A stretch of DNA of 51,568 nt from Bacteroidota bacterium (GTDB lineage: Bacteria; Bacteroidota; Bacteroidia; Chitinophagales; Chitinophagaceae). The stretch lies in the NCBI GenBank assembly GCA_013285855.1, contig JABDGW010000014.1, positions 1 to 51,568 on the forward strand, in the 5' to 3' direction. Made by a program: the position numbers and the translations under genes. The number at the start of each line of letters is the position of its first letter. Position 1 is the stretch's first letter. The notes under the pieces were generated by a model. The model ran no database searches, had not been told where the DNA came from, and was given only the letters and a program-made list of their open reading frames with translations. Positions 1-8,030 of the stretch are shown in pieces.

Positions 1-290
1 ATCAATTTTTTTAAGCTTGTTTTCTACTTCATCAAAAACCCAGTAATTATTGTCATAGCTTACCGCAACCGCCTCTGCCTGCAATATTCCATATTTGCGC
101 AGATCAATTGTATTTATATTTTTTAGAAAGCGGTCTAATACAACAATTGTGGTAAAATCTTTATAGTAAACGGCAATTTTTAATGAGTTACTTACATCCA
201 TTGAATAAATATCACCAAATCTTTTTAATGCGTTTGCCACTGCAACAGAATCGCCTTTGTCATTAATTTTTTTTATTTGATTATTATGGT
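1..290 (-). pseudogene. Beta-propeller-like protein, N-terminal/middle fragment, cut at an inversion point and by the window edge
   Basis: Read on the minus strand this stretch is open from about 290 to base 1 and looks like real protein: a run ending KKINDKGDSVAV, then YYKDFTTIVVLDRFL, NTIDLRKYGI, AVAVSYDNNYWVFDE and VENKLKKID at the window edge. The short strand-strand-turn pattern suggests a six-bladed propeller repeat protein. There is no start codon or signal peptide on the right side; instead the reading runs into the plus-strand fragment that begins near 276. From memory of Bacteroidota proteins that join a DRFL...DLRK section to a later FDYYGALK section, I think both fragments are one gene. 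Function unknown. It continues left of the window. Confidence 0.5.
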
Positions 291-518
291 GCTTTAAAAC
301 AAAGCATAGCGCCGCTAAACTGGACAAATGTACAGGTAATTAAAAATTCAATTTTAGGGTTTGAGGATACAGCAATACATATTTATAATATTGACCTTTT
401 TACCGAAAGTACTTACCCGCTAAACCCAATAATGAACGACGCAAAAAAGTTGCAAAAGGCTTTAAATAATTTGTATGTTTTAAAACCTGATGGCTTGCAT
501 ATTTATTCTATCAACTGA
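276..518 (+). pseudogene. C-terminal fragment of the same propeller-like protein, opposite orientation
   Basis: Plus-strand open frame of about 80 codons ending in TGA at 516-518. It starts abruptly at FDYYGALKQ (a stop, TAA, lies in frame at 264-266 and there is no start codon) and then reads through LNWTNVQVIKNSILGFED, a short linker, and LNNLYVLKPDGLHIYSIN. This resembles the last blade and C-terminus of a propeller protein. Because the front of the frame is missing and the matching front half lies on the other strand just to the left, I call it the tail of a gene broken at about 276-290. Ends eight bases before the convergent YccF gene. Confidence 0.5.
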
Positions 519-525
519 ATTAAAT

Positions 526-900
526 CTAAGCATCAACAATTGTTTTTCCAAAAGGCGCTAATGTTAGCTCAACTAATTTTAAATGTTGCCTGCCAAACGG
601 GATTCCGATAATGGTTATAAAAAGTAATATTGCAAAAACCAAATGAACACACGCTGTATATAATCCCCCGGTAACGATCCAGATTAAATTAAACAAAAGT
701 GTAAGACAGCCGCCTGAAGATGAATTGGTAACTACTTTTTTCCCAAAAGGAAATAACACCAGCAATCCAATTTTAAAACACTGAATACCGAACGGAATTC
801 CGATGATGCTTACACAAAAAACAAAACCCATTACAAAATAGCCTATTGCAGAAAAAAAGCCTCCAAAGATTAACCATATTAAATTGCCGATTGCATTCAT
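526..900 (-). CDS. YccF domain-containing inner membrane protein
   Basis: A 124-residue, very hydrophobic protein made of two similar halves. Each half has a membrane segment followed by IIGIPFG (residues 32-38 and 97-103), the repeated motif of the YccF family, and each ends with a PFGK-type turn. Length and the double motif fit the family well. Its function is not established; members are small inner membrane proteins. It is divergent from cdsA, whose ATG lies 50 bases away, so the two probably share an upstream region. It converges on the broken propeller gene to the left. Confidence 0.85.
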   Translation of the reverse strand: MNAIGNLIWLIFGGFFSAIGYFVMGFVFCVSIIGIPFGIQCFKIGLLVLFPFGKKVVTNSSSGGCLTLLFNLIWIVTGGLYTACVHLVFAILLFITIIGIPFGRQHLKLVELTLAPFGKTIVDA

Positions 901-949
901 GCTTTAAAAATAATAACAGTTTCAGTTATCTTCATTTTTAATTATACTT

Positions 950-1822
950 ATGGCATTTAACCTGCAAACATTTAAAACCAGAACGCTTACCTCAATTGTA
1001 TTTGTAATTGTAATGCTTTGCGGTTTATTAATTAATCACTGGTCTTTTCTTTTGCTGTTTTCAATTATTCATTTTGGATGCTGGCACGAGTATCAAAAAC
1101 TTGCAGGCAAAATTGATACGTCATACAAAAATATTCCTGTTGTACATGCTTATAGTATTATGCTTGCGGGTTGGGGATTTATGTTATGGATGACAAATGA
1201 TGCATATACAATCACACAAATAAAGCTCAGCAATGCAGGGTGGTATATTATGCTGGCAGCCGTAGTTGCGCTGCTGCTGATTGAAATTTTATTGATCCGG
1301 AAGTTTAACGTAAAAGCCTTACTTATTTCGCTTGCCGGTTTGTTGTATATATCATTCAGTTGCGGTTGCATGATGGATCTGCGATCAGAAGGAATGATCT
1401 TTGGAAACTTTTTTGGCATTGATCTCGGCTTGATTTTACCATTGCTTGTAATTATCACCATTTGGATAAATGACACGATGGCTTATATCGTTGGATCATT
1501 AATTGGCAGAACGCCTCTTAGTTCCATCTCTCCAAAAAAAACATGGGAAGGAACAATTGGTGGTATGTTGCTTGCAATAACAACCATTACTGTTTGCGGA
1601 TATTTTTTTTTAAATGCAGATGTTTTACAACTTATTATTATTTCAACCATTACATGTATTGCAGGAATACTCGGTGATTTGTTTGAAAGCAAATTAAAGC
1701 GAATGGCTGGTGTAAAAGACAGCGGAAATATTATGCCCGGCCATGGTGGGTTTTTAGACAGGTTTGATTCACTTTTGTTTGCGACAATATTTGTTTGGTT
1801 GTACGTAAAACTATTTTCCTAG
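950..1822 (+). CDS. cdsA: Phosphatidate cytidylyltransferase
   Basis: Makes CDP-diacylglycerol from CTP and phosphatidic acid, the branch-point precursor of phosphatidylethanolamine and other phospholipids, in the inner membrane. The 290-residue protein has about eight hydrophobic segments, and the C-terminal family signature is complete at residues 247-273: S-x-LKR-x4-KDSG-x3-PGHGG-x-LDRFD. An earlier KKTWEGTIGG loop (about residues 197-206) is also typical of CdsA. Starts at ATG 950. The next gene, 100 bases downstream on the same strand, is psd, which acts later in the same pathway; pssA is not in the window. Confidence 0.95.
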   Translation: MAFNLQTFKTRTLTSIVFVIVMLCGLLINHWSFLLLFSIIHFGCWHEYQKLAGKIDTSYKNIPVVHAYSIMLAGWGFMLWMTNDAYTITQIKLSNAGWYIMLAAVVALLLIEILLIRKFNVKALLISLAGLLYISFSCGCMMDLRSEGMIFGNFFGIDLGLILPLLVIITIWINDTMAYIVGSLIGRTPLSSISPKKTWEGTIGGMLLAITTITVCGYFFLNADVLQLIIISTITCIAGILGDLFESKLKRMAGVKDSGNIMPGHGGFLDRFDSLLFATIFVWLYVKLFS

Positions 1823-1922
1823 CCAATTGTATCTATATACATGCGAAGGTAGCCAGTATAAATTTCATCACTTATTATAAATTTCATCGAAAAATTTGTG
1901 TTGGTTTGCAGTAATTTTTGTT

Positions 1923-2588
1923 ATGACAATTCACCGTGAAGGATATAGAATAATTGGAATAGGCGCTTTAATTTTTGTTGTTATTAATATACTTTGCTTT
2001 TATTTTTTTGCCGATAATATGCTGTGGGTTGCTTATTCAATATTCATTATAAGCTTTGCTGCATTTTTATTTATTATACTTTTTTTTCGCATACCTAAGC
2101 GTACGCTTACTTTTTCAGAAGATAAAATTGTTGCCCCTGCTGATGGTAAAGTTGTAGTAATTGAGCAGGTAAAAGATGAAGAATATTTTCATGACCAGCG
2201 TATACAGGTTAGCATATTTATGAGCCCTGTAAATGTGCATGTAAACCGTATACCAGTGGATGGGACTGTTATTTATAATCATTATCATAAAGGAAAATAT
2301 TTTGTAGCATGGCATCCTAAATCTTCGTTACTGAATGAAAGGCACAGTATTGTTTTAGAAAATTTAAACGGGGCTATTCTGGTAAAACAAATTGCCGGCG
2401 CTATGGCAAAACGTATTTGTAATTATGCAATTCCAGGTAAAATTTTTAAACAGGGCGAAGAATTTGGGTTTATAAAATTTGGAAGCCGCGTTGATGTTTT
2501 ATTGCCTTTAAACGCAATTATTGAAGTGCAGCTTGGCCAGGCAGTTAAAAGCGGCGTTACAGTAATTGCATCCTTCAATCAAAATTAA
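1923..2588 (+). CDS. psd: Phosphatidylserine decarboxylase, short form
   Basis: Converts phosphatidylserine to phosphatidylethanolamine using a pyruvoyl group made by self-cleavage. I start it at ATG 1923 (MTIHREGYR), as related short enzymes begin this way; the frame stays open upstream to a TTG at 1896. The 221-residue protein has two N-terminal membrane segments (about residues 8-55), the conserved APADGKVV strand, VHVNR-x-PVDG, and near the C-terminus FGSRVD, where Ser188 is the expected cleavage site and pyruvoyl precursor. Length fits the archaeal/Bacteroidota-type PSD rather than the longer E. coli form. Its 3' end overlaps the convergent fRMsr gene by 14 bases. Confidence 0.93.
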   Translation: MTIHREGYRIIGIGALIFVVINILCFYFFADNMLWVAYSIFIISFAAFLFIILFFRIPKRTLTFSEDKIVAPADGKVVVIEQVKDEEYFHDQRIQVSIFMSPVNVHVNRIPVDGTVIYNHYHKGKYFVAWHPKSSLLNERHSIVLENLNGAILVKQIAGAMAKRICNYAIPGKIFKQGEEFGFIKFGSRVDVLLPLNAIIEVQLGQAVKSGVTVIASFNQN

Positions 2589-3051
2589 TTTCACTTAGTA
2601 TCGCTTCAAGATATTGCTGATCTGTTTTATTAAAATGATTCAGTAATTCACTGTCTGCATCTAACACTGCAACAACTTCATTATTCTTTATAACGGGAAC
2701 AACAATTTCAGATCTGGACAAACTGCTGCAAGCAATATGGCCGGGAAATCTTTCAACGTCATCTACAATAATTGTTTTGAATTCAGCCCAGCTTGTACCG
2801 CAAACACCCCTACCTTTTTTAATCCTGGTACATGCAACCGGTCCCTGAAACGGGCCAACAACCAATTCATTATTTTTTACAAGATAAAAACCAATCCACA
2901 ACCAATTGAATTGTTGCTTTAATGCTGCGGCAACATTGGCAAGGTTTGCTATCAGATATGTTTCTCCTTCAATCAAAGCCTTTATCTGTGGTAATAAAGA
3001 TTTGTATTGTTCTTCTTTTGTTCCTTGTATAACGTTTAAGTCTTCAGCCAT
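2575..3051 (-). CDS. msrC: Free methionine-R-sulfoxide reductase (GAF domain)
   Basis: Reduces free L-methionine-(R)-sulfoxide in the cytoplasm. The 158-residue protein is a single GAF domain with WIGFY (residues 52-56), GPFQGPVACTRI, GRGVCGTSW and SRSEIVVPV. The three cysteines C74, C84 and C108 keep the spacing 10 and 24 of the catalytic cysteines of the E. coli enzyme (84, 94, 118), which is strong evidence for a working enzyme rather than a sensory GAF domain. It lies 4 bases downstream of the DUF5615 gene on the same strand, so it may be co-transcribed with the toxin-antitoxin pair, probably by accident of position. Confidence 0.93.
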   Translation of the reverse strand: MAEDLNVIQGTKEEQYKSLLPQIKALIEGETYLIANLANVAAALKQQFNWLWIGFYLVKNNELVVGPFQGPVACTRIKKGRGVCGTSWAEFKTIIVDDVERFPGHIACSSLSRSEIVVPVIKNNEVVAVLDADSELLNHFNKTDQQYLEAILSEINFD

Positions 3052-3055
3052 AAAA

Positions 3056-3415
3056 TTATTTTCTGATCCTTAGTTTTAGATTATCCAAAACACTAAAATT
3101 ATCAATCATATCATTAAAATGCATCTCAATTACTTTTAAAACTGCATCAGCTTTCTCTGATGATTTAGCTTTAATCATTCTAATCAATAAAATTCCCTTA
3201 TGTTTTAATTGCAAACGAAATACGAGCTCACCAAAATCTTTGTCTTCCGTTATAAGCAATGCGTTATGTGCGTAAGCTATTTCAAGAACCTGTTTATCAG
3301 GTATTGAAGGTGTCTCGTCAGAGATAGAAATTATGGAAAACCTGGTGTGCTTAAGTGTCTGCACTATTGCATAATCAACACTTTCATCAATAACTATTTG
3401 AAAAATTTCCGGCAT
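3056..3415 (-). CDS. DUF5615 family PIN-like protein, probable toxin
   Basis: A 119-residue protein with the features of the DUF5615/Mut7-C PIN-like group: an early acidic pair (IDES, residues 8-11), then LLITEDKDFGELVFR (about residues 53-67) with acidic residues in the positions expected for a metal-binding nuclease centre, and a C-terminal helix-strand tail. Members of this family are usually encoded with a DUF433 protein and are thought to be toxins with RNase activity. Here its ATG overlaps the stop codon of the DUF433 gene by one base (TAATG), a typical arrangement for coupled translation of such a pair. Activity is inferred, not shown by the sequence. Confidence 0.85.
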   Translation of the reverse strand: MPEIFQIVIDESVDYAIVQTLKHTRFSIISISDETPSIPDKQVLEIAYAHNALLITEDKDFGELVFRLQLKHKGILLIRMIKAKSSEKADAVLKVIEMHFNDMIDNFSVLDNLKLRIRK

Positions 3416-3639
3416 TAGATTGCCAATACTTTTTCATGTTTAGCGCTTTCAGCAGCAAATAATAAACATGCTTGTATATCATCCGGAGTTAGTCTTGGAT
3501 ATGCCTGAAGTAATTCATTTTTTGTAACGCCTGCTGCAAGTTTTTCCAACAATAAATCAATTGGTATTCTTGTATTTTTAATTACAGGTTTACCAAACAA
3601 AATTTCAGGATCTGAGATTATATATTGTTTCCAATTCAT
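3415..3639 (-). CDS. DUF433 domain protein, probable antitoxin
   Basis: A 74-residue protein if started at ATG 3639 (MNWKQYIISDPEI), which is how DUF433 proteins usually begin; a 14-residue N-terminal extension to 3681 is open but unlikely. It contains IISDPEILFGKPVIKNTRIPI (a conserved hallmark run, residues 6-26) and then a helix-turn-helix-like part with LLEKLAAGVTKNELLQAYP and LTPDDIQACLLFA. DUF433 is a small DNA-binding-type fold and is the usual partner of DUF5615. As the upstream gene of the pair it is expected to be the antitoxin and autoregulator. Only 44 bases separate it from the start-distal HAD gene on the same strand. Confidence 0.88.
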   Translation of the reverse strand: MNWKQYIISDPEILFGKPVIKNTRIPIDLLLEKLAAGVTKNELLQAYPRLTPDDIQACLLFAAESAKHEKVLAI

Positions 3640-3683
3640 GTTGTAAGCTTTACATAAAGTTACATTCAATTCTAAAAACATCT

Positions 3684-4379
3684 TTAAAATATATCTTCCA
3701 GCTCCTTTAAATGATAAATAATATACGTTGGTTTTACATCAGTTTCGGCGCGTAAATGATTCACAAAAACTGTATCTAAGCCTGCATTCATAGCGCCTTT
3801 AATATCGGCTTCAATATTATCACCAATCATAATGCTGTCTTTAATATTTGCATTGGTTGCATTCAACGCAAATTCAAAAATTTCTTTGTTTGGTTTTAAA
3901 CTGCCGGCCTGTTCAGATGTAATTATTTCTTTAAAATAATTTGTAAGATTACTGTGCTTTAATTTGCTATGCTGAATATTTTCAAACCCGTTTGTAATTA
4001 AATGCAGTACGTAATTTTTGTGTGTTAAATAATCTAATATTTCAATTGTGTAAGGAAATAAGTTTTTACGATTTGGCAATCCTTCTAAAAATCCTGCAGA
4101 CATTTCTTTAGCCAAATTTTCATCCGCAATTTTAAAGTCAAGCAATGTAAGCCAAACACGTTTCCAGCGCAACTCTTCCTGTTTTATAAATCCTTTGGTG
4201 TACTTGTCCCACAATCTTTCATTGTGAAACGAGTAGCGGTTAAAAAATAAATCAAAATCATCTGCGCCTTTCGTTTTCAGGTCATGCAAAGCATACAATT
4301 CCAAAAGTGTTTCTTTTGCATTCGCTTCAAAATCCCATAACGTATGATCAAGATCAAAAAATAAATGTTTATAACTCAT
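3684..4379 (-). CDS. YjjG-family HAD hydrolase (noncanonical pyrimidine nucleotidase)
   Basis: A 231-residue haloacid dehalogenase-type phosphatase. I start it at ATG 4379 (MSYKHLFFDLDHTLWDF), giving the nucleophile Asp9 and acid Asp11; a start 15 bases upstream is possible. Motif II is in LITNGFENIQ, the conserved lysine in SLKPNKEIF and motif III in MIGDNIEADIKGA. The FFDLDHTLWDFEANAKE opening is typical of the YjjG branch, which removes phosphate from unusual pyrimidine monophosphates. The exact substrate cannot be read from the sequence. It is on the same strand as the TA pair and divergent from the SDR gene. Confidence 0.88.
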   Translation of the reverse strand: MSYKHLFFDLDHTLWDFEANAKETLLELYALHDLKTKGADDFDLFFNRYSFHNERLWDKYTKGFIKQEELRWKRVWLTLLDFKIADENLAKEMSAGFLEGLPNRKNLFPYTIEILDYLTHKNYVLHLITNGFENIQHSKLKHSNLTNYFKEIITSEQAGSLKPNKEIFEFALNATNANIKDSIMIGDNIEADIKGAMNAGLDTVFVNHLRAETDVKPTYIIYHLKELEDIF

Positions 4380-4504
4380 TATTGTTGCGCTCAATTTAGA
4401 TTTGTATTATGTAAACAAGCTGCAGTATTGCTATTAAGCACGGTTGTGTCACTCCTTGTACAGTTGATGCACTGCGCAGCAAAACTGCAAAATAAATCTG
4501 AACC

Positions 4505-5203
4505 ATGAATGTTATTATAACGGGCGCATCAAAAGGATTAGGCAAAGCTATTGCTGAAAAATTTGTGGGTACAGCAAATAATCTTTTTTTATGCGCAAGA
4601 AATGAAGAACAGCTAAACGCAACGAAGCAGGAATTATTGCAGCAAAATGCAAACTGTAATATTAAAACAATGGCAACTGATATCAGCAAAAAACAAAATG
4701 CAATTGATTTTGGAAACTTTTGTTTGCAGTATGGAACACCGGATATTTTAATAAACAATACTGGCAGCTTTTTGCCGGGAAATATTCATTCAGAAAAAGA
4801 TGGAACATTTGAAACAATGCTTGAAACAAATTTGTACAGCGCGTATTATTTAACACGCACTGTTTTATCAAAAATGATGGAAGCAAAAAGCGGCCATATA
4901 TTTAATATGTGTTCTGTAGCATCTGTAGCGGCGTATAAAAATGGTGGCAGTTACAGCATCAGCAAATTTGCTTTGCTTGGCTTAGCAAAAAACCTGCGCG
5001 AAGAATTAAAACAATACAATATAAAAGTTACGGCTGTAATACCCGGCGCAGTATATACAGATAGCTGGAGTAAAACAGGTATAGAACCCGATAGAATTAT
5101 GGAAGCAGACGATGTTGCGAAGATGATTTATGCTGCTTCGCTGCTTTCACCACAGGCCTGTGTTGAAGAAATTTTATTACGTCCGCAGTTGGGAGATTTA
5201 TAA
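4505..5203 (+). CDS. SDR family NAD(P)-dependent oxidoreductase
   Basis: Classical short-chain dehydrogenase of 232 residues, FabG-like. The cofactor site TGASKGLG is at residues 6-13, NNTG (variant of NNAG) at 84-87, catalytic Ser137 in NMCSVAS, and Tyr150 with Lys154 in YSISK. The basic Arg32 after the second strand (CARNEEQ) suggests NADPH preference. The substrate is unknown. It is a single plus-strand gene between two minus-strand units; the downstream hairpin at 5227-5253 lies between it and the convergent acyl-CoA dehydrogenase. Confidence 0.9.
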   Translation: MNVIITGASKGLGKAIAEKFVGTANNLFLCARNEEQLNATKQELLQQNANCNIKTMATDISKKQNAIDFGNFCLQYGTPDILINNTGSFLPGNIHSEKDGTFETMLETNLYSAYYLTRTVLSKMMEAKSGHIFNMCSVASVAAYKNGGSYSISKFALLGLAKNLREELKQYNIKVTAVIPGAVYTDSWSKTGIEPDRIMEADDVAKMIYAASLLSPQACVEEILLRPQLGDL

Positions 5204-5226
5204 TACTGCATTTAACAACAAATAAA

Positions 5227-5253
5227 AAAGGCTGAGCATTTATCTCAACCTTT
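5227..5253 (-). terminator. Intrinsic terminator of the acyl-CoA dehydrogenase gene
   Basis: Ten-pair stem with one mismatch (AAAGGCTGAG against CTCAACCTTT, loop of 7). On the minus strand it is followed by TTTTTTATT, so it best serves the minus-strand acyl-CoA dehydrogenase, whose stop is 20 bases away. It could also stop transcripts of the convergent SDR gene. Confidence 0.7.
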
Positions 5254-5272
5254 CTTAAAACTAAAACCCCCA

Positions 5273-6418
5273 TTAGAATTTCATCAGCGTTTCTCTCGCT
5301 ATAACTATTTTTTGTATTTCCGATGTGCCTTCACCAATAGTGCAAAGCTTTGCATCGCGATAAAATTTTTCTACCGGAAATTCTTTTGTATAACCATTGC
5401 CTCCAAAAATTTGTACTGCTTCATTGGCAACTCTTACAGCAACCTCACTTGCATAATATTTTGCCATTGCTGCTTCACGTGTTACAGGCTGGTGATTATT
5501 TTTTAATTCACAGGCACGCAGTGTAAGCAAATCAGCAGCATCAATTTCTGTTGCCATATCTGCCAGCTTAAAACTTATTCCCTGGAAATTTGCAATCGGC
5601 TGGTCAAACTGGTATCGTTCTTTGCTATATTTTGCAGCAGCTTCAAAAGCGCCTTTAGCTATACCAAGAGATAATGACGCTATTGAAATTCTTCCCCCAT
5701 CTAATACTTTCATTGATTGTTTAAAACCATCACCAACTTTGCCCAACCTGTTTTCATCCGGGATAATACAATTGTCAAAAATCATTTCTGCAGTTTCGCT
5801 GGCGCGCATTCCTAATTTGTTTTCTTTTTTTCCGCCTGAAAAACCCGGCGTTCCGCGCTCTACAACAAAAGCAGTTGCATTATTTTTTGTACGTGCTTCA
5901 CCGGTTCTTGCAATTACCACGGCAACATTGCCGCTTTTGCCGTGTGTTATCCATGACTTTGTTCCGTTCAAAATCCAATCACTGCCTTTTTTAGTTGCAG
6001 TGCATTTCATATTGCCGGCATCGCTGCCGGTGTTTGGTTCGGTTAAACCCCAGGCGCCAATCCATTCTCCGCTTGAAAGCTTTGGCAGGTATTTATTCTT
6101 TTGTTCTTCATTTCCAAATGCAAGAATATGACCTGTGCAAAGTGAGTTATGCGCCGCATAACTTAACCCGATTGATCCGCAAACCTTTGATATTTCTTCA
6201 ATGATCGCTTTATATTCTGAATAGCTTAAGCCTGAACCACCATATTCTTCCGGAACTAAAACACCCATCAACCCAAGCTTTCCCATTTCATGTAAAACAT
6301 GCGCTGGAAATTCCTGCGATTCATCCCATTGCATTACATAAGGCTTTATATACTGAGCGGTAAATTGTTTGGCCGTTTCTGTAACCTGTTGTGTTATTTC
6401 TTCGGTTAATATATTCAT
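5273..6418 (-). CDS. Acyl-CoA dehydrogenase
   Basis: FAD enzyme of 381 residues that introduces the alpha-beta double bond into acyl-CoA. All parts of the family are present in order: N-terminal helices ([25 protein letters not shown]), the FAD/substrate strand [30 protein letters not shown], the C-terminal helix bundle with [31 protein letters not shown] and [16 protein letters not shown]. Length is typical of short- and branched-chain members; chain-length choice cannot be read reliably. Monocistronic, with its own promoter box, terminator and a perfect palindrome at the presumed transcript start, which suggests control by a repressor sensing acyl-CoA. Confidence 0.94.
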   Translation of the reverse strand: MNILTEEITQQVTETAKQFTAQYIKPYVMQWDESQEFPAHVLHEMGKLGLMGVLVPEEYGGSGLSYSEYKAIIEEISKVCGSIGLSYAAHNSLCTGHILAFGNEEQKNKYLPKLSSGEWIGAWGLTEPNTGSDAGNMKCTATKKGSDWILNGTKSWITHGKSGNVAVVIARTGEARTKNNATAFVVERGTPGFSGGKKENKLGMRASETAEMIFDNCIIPDENRLGKVGDGFKQSMKVLDGGRISIASLSLGIAKGAFEAAAKYSKERYQFDQPIANFQGISFKLADMATEIDAADLLTLRACELKNNHQPVTREAAMAKYYASEVAVRVANEAVQIFGGNGYTKEFPVEKFYRDAKLCTIGEGTSEIQKIVIARETLMKF

Positions 6419-6422
6419 TAAA

Positions 6423-6436
6423 CTAACATTTGTTAG
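6423..6436. promoter_or_regulatory. Palindromic operator candidate at the acyl-CoA dehydrogenase promoter
   Basis: CTAACA TT TGTTAG is a perfect 14-base inverted repeat lying between the -7 box (6441-6448) and the ATG (6418) of the acyl-CoA dehydrogenase, where the transcript should begin (about 6434). The size and position fit the operator of a TetR-type repressor; many fatty-acid degradation genes are controlled that way. No regulator gene is adjacent, so the partner is not identified. Confidence 0.4.
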
Positions 6437-6440
6437 CGTG

Positions 6441-6471
6441 CAAAACTAATGATTAGATTTATTGATGCGAA
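6441..6471 (-). promoter_or_regulatory. Promoter of the acyl-CoA dehydrogenase gene
   Basis: On the minus strand TAGTTTTG (6448-6441) matches the Bacteroidota -7 consensus TAnnTTTG exactly. TTCG at 6471-6468, 19 bases upstream, is one base from the -33 consensus TTTG. The box ends 22 bases before the start codon. Confidence 0.55.
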
Positions 6472-6479
6472 TAAATTTT

Positions 6480-7208
6480 TTAATGTTTTGTTGTAACGGA
6501 ATCTTTCAAATATAAATAGGGCTTTATCAATTGATAAACACTATCGTTTAAGCCATAAGTTTTACCTACCTGCTCAACTGATTTAAATCCGCCAACACTT
6601 GTTCTGAATTTTACGATGCGGTTAGCTATTGCATCACCAATGCCGGGAAATGCTTTCCAGTCTTCAGCAGTTGCAGTATTAATATTTATTTTTCTGTATT
6701 GATGTGCTGTAGTGTTTGCAACAGGCTGCTTATATTCAGTTTCTTCTTTTTGTTTTGTGTTTGATGCAATTTTAATATAAGGAATAAGCCTGTCTGCGTC
6801 AGTTTTTGAAAGTCCGTAAATTTTGCGGATGTCTTCCGGCGTTTTAAAATACCCGCCTTTGCTTCTGTAATTAATTATTGTATGAATTGTTTTTTGCGGC
6901 AGGCCAAGTTTTACAAAGCCTTCTTCGCTTAAAGTATTCGGATCAAAAAAGAACAATGTTGTTTTTGCAGTATCATTAATTACAGTATCGGTTGCAGCAA
7001 TGTAAGATGGATTTTCTCCTGCCGGGTGATTCTGCTGATATTGATCAAGCTGTTGTTGCAGATCTTCATCAATACTTATTTGCAATTTTTTTTCGGGCAG
7101 CAAATAAGGAAGCAGGATAATTAAGCCAATAAGAGTAAGAAGAATAGTGGCAGCATTCCTGTCGCGTTTGGTAAAAACAAACCATTCTTTCCAAGTATTT
7201 TTTTGCAT
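6480..7208 (-). CDS. Helix-hairpin-helix (ComEA-like) membrane-anchored protein
   Basis: A 242-residue protein with a single N-terminal membrane segment (about residues 18-38, LLTLIGLIILLPYLLP) and two tandem helix-hairpin-helix units. The first is FDPNTLSEEGFVKLGLP... IRKIYGL (about 88-148), the second ININTATAEDWKAFPGIGDAIANRIVKF... YGL (about 172-235). FPGIGDAIA is the DNA-contacting hairpin typical of ComEA. Such proteins bind DNA without sequence preference; here the anchor suggests binding at the outer face of the inner membrane, perhaps in DNA uptake, but Bacteroidota homologues are mostly uncharacterised. The MBL hydrolase gene lies 17 bases upstream on the same strand. Confidence 0.85.
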   Translation of the reverse strand: MQKNTWKEWFVFTKRDRNAATILLTLIGLIILLPYLLPEKKLQISIDEDLQQQLDQYQQNHPAGENPSYIAATDTVINDTAKTTLFFFDPNTLSEEGFVKLGLPQKTIHTIINYRSKGGYFKTPEDIRKIYGLSKTDADRLIPYIKIASNTKQKEETEYKQPVANTTAHQYRKININTATAEDWKAFPGIGDAIANRIVKFRTSVGGFKSVEQVGKTYGLNDSVYQLIKPYLYLKDSVTTKH

Positions 7209-7225
7209 GAAGCCGAGTTGAAAAA

Positions 7226-7999
7226 TTAAACATGCAACACCAATCCGTCATAACCAAGATGAATGCCCGGTGGTAAAGTTTTTTCAACATCATCATGTTT
7301 GCCTAACTGGTGGCTGATATGCGTAAAATATGCATTTGGTATTTTTAGTTCATGCACCAGTTCAATTGCTTCGCTTAAAGTAAAATGAGAAATATGTTGT
7401 TCATTTCTCAAAGCATTTAAAACGATAACATCAGAGCCTTTAATTTTTTCTTTTACCGGTTCATCTATTCTGTTTGCATCGGTAATATAAGTAAAGTTTT
7501 TAAACCTGTATCCTAATACCGGCATTTTATGATGCCAAACAGTAAACGGCAGCACGTTTATATCACCGATATTAAAAGGCGTTTCATTAATAGTATGCAG
7601 GTTTATTTGCGGAATACCGGGATACTTTTTTTCTGCAAATACATAAGCAAATTCACGCTTTAATGCTTCAGTAGTTAAAGCATTGGCATAAACATCCATG
7701 GGTTTTTGCTGAAAGAAATTATACGCACGAATATCATCCAGGCCTGCAATATGGTCTTTATGCGGATGTGTAAAAAGAACAGCATCAAGTTTAGTATTAT
7801 GTATGCGCAACATTTGATAACGGAAATCCGGCGTGGTATCTACAACAATTGCCGTGGTTGGCGATTCAACCAAAATACTTGAGCGCAATCTTTTATCTTT
7901 TGGATTGGATGATGTACAAACGGCGCAACTGCAACCGATCATAGGAATACCGGTGCTGGTACCTGAACCAAGAAATGTAATCTTTAAATTAAGAGACAC
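7226..7999 (-). CDS. MBL fold metallo-hydrolase (PhnP/beta-lactamase-like)
   Basis: About 257 residues of the metallo-beta-lactamase superfamily. The opening KITFLGSGTSTGIPMIGC and the metal motif THPHKDHIAGLDD (HxHxDH) are characteristic of the PhnP/RNase Z-like subgroup; two CxxC-type cysteine clusters near the N-terminus (GCSCAVC) resemble the extra zinc site of PhnP. VLNALRNEQHISHFTLSEA and YFTHISHQLGKHDD complete the site. It is probably a cyclic phosphodiesterase or related hydrolase; the substrate is not known. No ATG is in frame at the start: GTG 7999 is my choice, TTG 8005 is the alternative. The HhH gene follows after 17 bases. Confidence 0.87.
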   Translation of the reverse strand: MSLNLKITFLGSGTSTGIPMIGCSCAVCTSSNPKDKRLRSSILVESPTTAIVVDTTPDFRYQMLRIHNTKLDAVLFTHPHKDHIAGLDDIRAYNFFQQKPMDVYANALTTEALKREFAYVFAEKKYPGIPQINLHTINETPFNIGDINVLPFTVWHHKMPVLGYRFKNFTYITDANRIDEPVKEKIKGSDVIVLNALRNEQHISHFTLSEAIELVHELKIPNAYFTHISHQLGKHDDVEKTLPPGIHLGYDGLVLHV

Positions 8000-8030
8000 A
8001 AGCAAATCTAATTCATCATGCTGAGTTAGC

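Noticed and set aside
4396-4758. A 120-codon minus-strand frame opposite the start of the SDR gene
   Set aside because: It is a shadow: it overlaps the well-supported SDR gene antisense, is hydrophobic and Cys-rich by codon mirror effects, and matches no known fold.
5622-6131. A 169-codon plus-strand frame across the acyl-CoA dehydrogenase
   Set aside because: It lies wholly antisense to an enzyme with all its motifs, and has no sensible start or composition.
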